DNA of 64,000 nucleotides from assembly GCA_910584255.1 (NCBI GenBank), contig CAJTXV010000002.1, forward strand, positions 1 through 64,000. The letters run 5' to 3'. The stretch comes from an uncultured Bacilli bacterium. Its GTDB lineage: Bacteria; Bacillota_I; Bacilli_A; RF39; UBA660. The translations under genes and the position numbers were made by a program. Numbering within the stretch: the stretch's first letter is position 1; each line of letters begins with the position of its first letter. Positions 61,504 through 64,000 of the stretch are shown here, one piece after another. Below the pieces are notes generated by a model. The model was not told the DNA's origin. It ran no database searches and was given only the letters and a program-made list of their open reading frames with translations.

Positions 61504-62207
61504 TTATTTCTGCACTTTTTGTTTTACATGATTAGAAACTTCCCATGTCTCTCCCCCTAAAAAGGTATGTCCATTTAAAAGTTCATCACGAAATAGACAA
61601 TAAAATTTCGTTGAAATTGGAAGACGAGCAATCAAAGAATTTATATCTAGCAAAAATTCTTCATGGGAAATTTTATTTAAAACAATCGGATGCAATAAAG
61701 ATTCATAATCTTCCCACATAATAACTAAATTACTTGTATAATCTATTATATTTTTACCTTTTCGAATATAACTATGTAAAGACTTTCCCTTTCCACCAGA
61801 ATCATCCACATAAGCAGTTTCTAATATATCACCAGAAAAACGAAAAAAGTACATGCTCCTAACATGACAAACACCCTTTCTTATCTCATGACATAATAAT
61901 TCTAACTTAAAGAAAAGTGATTTAAAAAATCGATTAGAATTAAATACATCAGAAAATTTAGAAAACTCTAAAAAATTTTCATCAAAATAAATTCTACATT
62001 TATCATGATTCTCTCTTATAAATTTAAACCCATTTTACTATATTTTAAATGTAAAAGAGGATTACAAGAGGTAAATGCACGAATCGCACCCATTCTTGAA
62101 TCAAACTCTATATCTTTTGGTATGAAAAATAGCATAGAAATATTATTAATATGAATACCATATTCATCATAACAGGTATCATTTGGTAGAATTTTTACTT
62201 GCTTCAT
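61504..62207 (-). pseudogene. Unknown gene split by a frameshift
   Basis: Two open pieces, 62016-62207 (starting MKQVKILPNDTCYDEYG) and 61504-61854, lie in different frames, but the frame of the second is open all the way back to the end of the first. Adding one base at the GGG complementary to 62029-62031 fuses them through KYSKMGFKFIRENHDKC into a protein of about 234 residues. No stop other than the shift is present, so the loss is recent or an assembly error. No domain recognised; residues are mixed alpha/beta and cytoplasmic. It follows the MiaB-like gene by 120 bases and may act with it. Confidence 0.6.
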
Positions 62208-62327
62208 AATTTTCCCTCAACTCCAATATAAATTCTTAGCACAATTAAATTCTTTATAATATACACATCTTTTTCAATTGATAATAATCCATTTTAAAAG
62301 AAATTCTATCAACTTTCAAAAGAATAT

Positions 62328-63440
62328 TTATCTTATAATATTAAAAGGAATCCCTTCATGTTTTAAAAATTTTGAATAAACTCTTGCATGTTCCTGAATT
62401 GTTTCTTTAGGAAGTTGCTCTAAAGAATGAGATCTTACAAAAGAAGAATCCATATATTTGCATATACCTACAAAATCTAAATATGGTTTTAATTCACTTA
62501 ATACACGGATGGTTGCCTCTACATCTTCCATGGTTTCTGTTGGAAATCCTGCAATAACACTAGTAGTTAAATATTTAATAGAATCTTGATTAATAAAATG
62601 ATAAAACTCTAATAGTTCTTCAATTTGAAACCCTTTATCCATAAGACCAAGAACTCGGTTACTTCCAGATTCTATAGACCCAGAAATCAAGGATACTTTT
62701 TTACTATCTCTAAGTGTGTATTTAAAACCTTGTCGAATGGCATCTGAAAAAGCTAGTCCTACTAAACATACTCGTTCAATATTTTTCTTTTCCTCGGCAT
62801 ATTCGATAACAGAAGGTAGTAAATACTTATTCTCCTTATCTAGACCAAATTGACTAATATTCATTCCAACAACATAAAGATTTTTAATTTTTTCAGCATC
62901 AACCATATCAATGTATTTCCTTACATCTTTGATATCCATGCTAGTAAGTGGAGTCTTTTGAAAAGTTGTTTTACAAAATGAGCATTTATGTGCACATCCA
63001 CTTGAAATATAAATATCTGCCGACTCATCATCCACCTGTAAGACGGCTCCAGATTCAGAAGGATACTCTGGGCATTGATCTTTCAATAAATCTTTCAATA
63101 AGTCATTCGTATGATTATTTGGAATTACGCAATCTATATGTGTATTTAACCACTGTGTCACATCAGAAAATGAGTCTGAATCTAAAAAACCACGTGCCAA
63201 ACAACCCGTCAAATAAGTTTTAGCCCCCTCTTTTTTTCTATTTAAAATAGACTCTATATAATCAATAATCAAATGAATTCTTCCTTCAGTACTAGAGCAA
63301 GTAGAAGCAAAAATAATAACATCTGCATCCTCTGGTTGCGAAACAAATTCACATCCTTCTACTTCATATAACTTTCTAATAATCTCATCATATTGATAAT
63401 TCACATCACAACTATACTTTTTCCCCATAAATATTTTCAT
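62328..63440 (-). CDS. MiaB/RimO-like radical SAM methylthiotransferase, no TRAM domain
   Basis: 370 residues. The N-terminal domain keeps three cysteines for a cluster (KYSCDVNYQYDE, ASTCSSTEGR, LTGCLARG) and the radical SAM motif is SSGCAHKCSFCKTT (CxxxCxxC). ISGSIESGSNRVLGLMDKGF and TTSVIAGFPTETMEDVEATIRVL are typical of methylthiotransferases. It ends about 70 residues early compared with MiaB and lacks the C-terminal TRAM domain, suggesting a substrate other than tRNA or a partner protein for substrate binding. The ATG follows a GGGGGT-like site. Confidence 0.75.
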   Translation of the reverse strand: MKIFMGKKYSCDVNYQYDEIIRKLYEVEGCEFVSQPEDADVIIFASTCSSTEGRIHLIIDYIESILNRKKEGAKTYLTGCLARGFLDSDSFSDVTQWLNTHIDCVIPNNHTNDLLKDLLKDQCPEYPSESGAVLQVDDESADIYISSGCAHKCSFCKTTFQKTPLTSMDIKDVRKYIDMVDAEKIKNLYVVGMNISQFGLDKENKYLLPSVIEYAEEKKNIERVCLVGLAFSDAIRQGFKYTLRDSKKVSLISGSIESGSNRVLGLMDKGFQIEELLEFYHFINQDSIKYLTTSVIAGFPTETMEDVEATIRVLSELKPYLDFVGICKYMDSSFVRSHSLEQLPKETIQEHARVYSKFLKHEGIPFNIIR

Positions 63441-63633
63441 AACTTATTAACCCCCTATAAACTAGAAATACTTGTATCTTTATACCATCAGAAACTTATT
63501 ACTCAAATTTTTGACAATAACGCATACAAAACGGATGCTATCATCATTATCTTTTCCTGATTCCTATAATGAAATATAGCTATTTTTAACTTTTAAAAAA
63601 GAAATATTATTTTAGTATTTCTTATAAATATAA

Positions 63634-64000
63634 TTAATTCTTCTTTTTCTGAATGTGTACAACTCTGTTTGGATCAATTCCTATATCTTTCAATTGTCTA
63701 TTTATTTCCTCTTCACTCATAGACACATCCGGTTCTGGATGATTATAGCTACCAACCAATATAGAAATAAATTGTAATTCTATATCAGAAAATCCTACAT
63801 CCTGTTTGACACTCTCCATACTTGAATCTATAAGATTTATTAGTTCTTTTACTCTATTTTGCCGAATTGCATAAATCAAATTTTGACTACTTTTGTCCTG
63901 CAAATAGGAAAAAAGAGCGATTGACATAATACAATCTGGGCATTCTTCTACAAGGTGTTCAAAAATTTCTTGTTCTTCTAACGTAATCAGTAATTTCCCA
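63634..64000 (-). CDS. Partial protein with zinc-finger-like N-terminus (window edge)
   Basis: The frame that gives MSIALFSYLQDKSS at 63927 is open further upstream to the window edge, reading LEEQEIFEHLVEECPDC before it. The HxxxCxxC pattern (EHLVEECPDC) resembles the zinc-binding domain of anti-sigma factors (zf-HC2/ZAS). The visible C-terminal part is helical and acidic and ends in QKKKN. The start is outside the window, so the protein is longer than the 122 residues seen. Being next to a membrane or sigma partner cannot be judged here. Confidence 0.5.
   Translation of the reverse strand, partial: GKLLITLEEQEIFEHLVEECPDCIMSIALFSYLQDKSSQNLIYAIRQNRVKELINLIDSSMESVKQDVGFSDIELQFISILVGSYNHPEPDVSMSEEEINRQLKDIGIDPNRVVHIQKKKN

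Overview
The window is a stretch of AT-rich (roughly 30% GC by eye) chromosome from a low-GC Bacillota, most likely a gut member of the Bacilli/Erysipelotrichia-like lineages. This placement is inferred from codon bias, strong GGAGG ribosome binding sites, sigma-A type promoters, a FemABX-type cell-wall gene and the gene order. TGA works as a stop (for example at the end of rlmB), so the code is the standard bacterial one. Almost everything is on the minus strand and is best read from right to left.

Right to left, 64.0-61.5 kb holds a partial ZAS-like protein, a MiaB-like radical SAM protein and a frameshifted unknown gene. From 61.4 to 10.5 kb the order is the classic Bacillus arrangement dus-lysS-clpC-cysS-mrnC-rlmB-sigH-secE-nusG-rplKA-rplJL-(rsmC-like)-rpoBC-rpsL-rpsG-fusA-tuf, then (after a femABX gene and an ABC exporter on the plus strand) murD-eno-secG-rnr-capA-smpB-HD-ssrA. 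Ribosomal regulation is visible: a perfect-consensus promoter plus L10 leader before rplJL, and individual promoters for rplK, rpoB, rpsL and tuf. This core is broken by accessory insertions. The 46.5-50.9 kb block carries a secreted peptide with a decayed MacB-type ABC exporter and an Ig-like gene flanked by a duplicated promoter. Small unknown genes lie between rplL and the rsmC-like gene and between clpC and lysS.

Left of ssrA (10.5 kb to the window start) is an accessory region that looks like an integrative and mobilizable element of the Tn4451 type: a large serine recombinase, a MobV relaxase, a dense inverted-repeat region between them that could be oriT, a tandem pair of putative Cys-His-Asp peptidases, a compact type I toxin-antitoxin locus, a degraded AAC(3)-like gene, a bifunctional AAC(6')-APH(2'')-like aminoglycoside resistance gene and two lipoproteins. 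The recombinase is preceded by an apparent attenuator: a promoter, a 5-codon leader ORF, and a terminator whose 5' arm can instead pair with the leader ORF.

Most notable: (1) this recombinase attenuator; (2) an 8-bp triplicated repeat that frameshifts the APH domain and would restore a full-length enzyme with one copy fewer; (3) the toxin-antitoxin locus; (4) two copies of an unnamed structured element with compensatory changes; (5) the paired cysteine-peptidase-like genes; (6) several interrupted accessory genes beside intact core genes.
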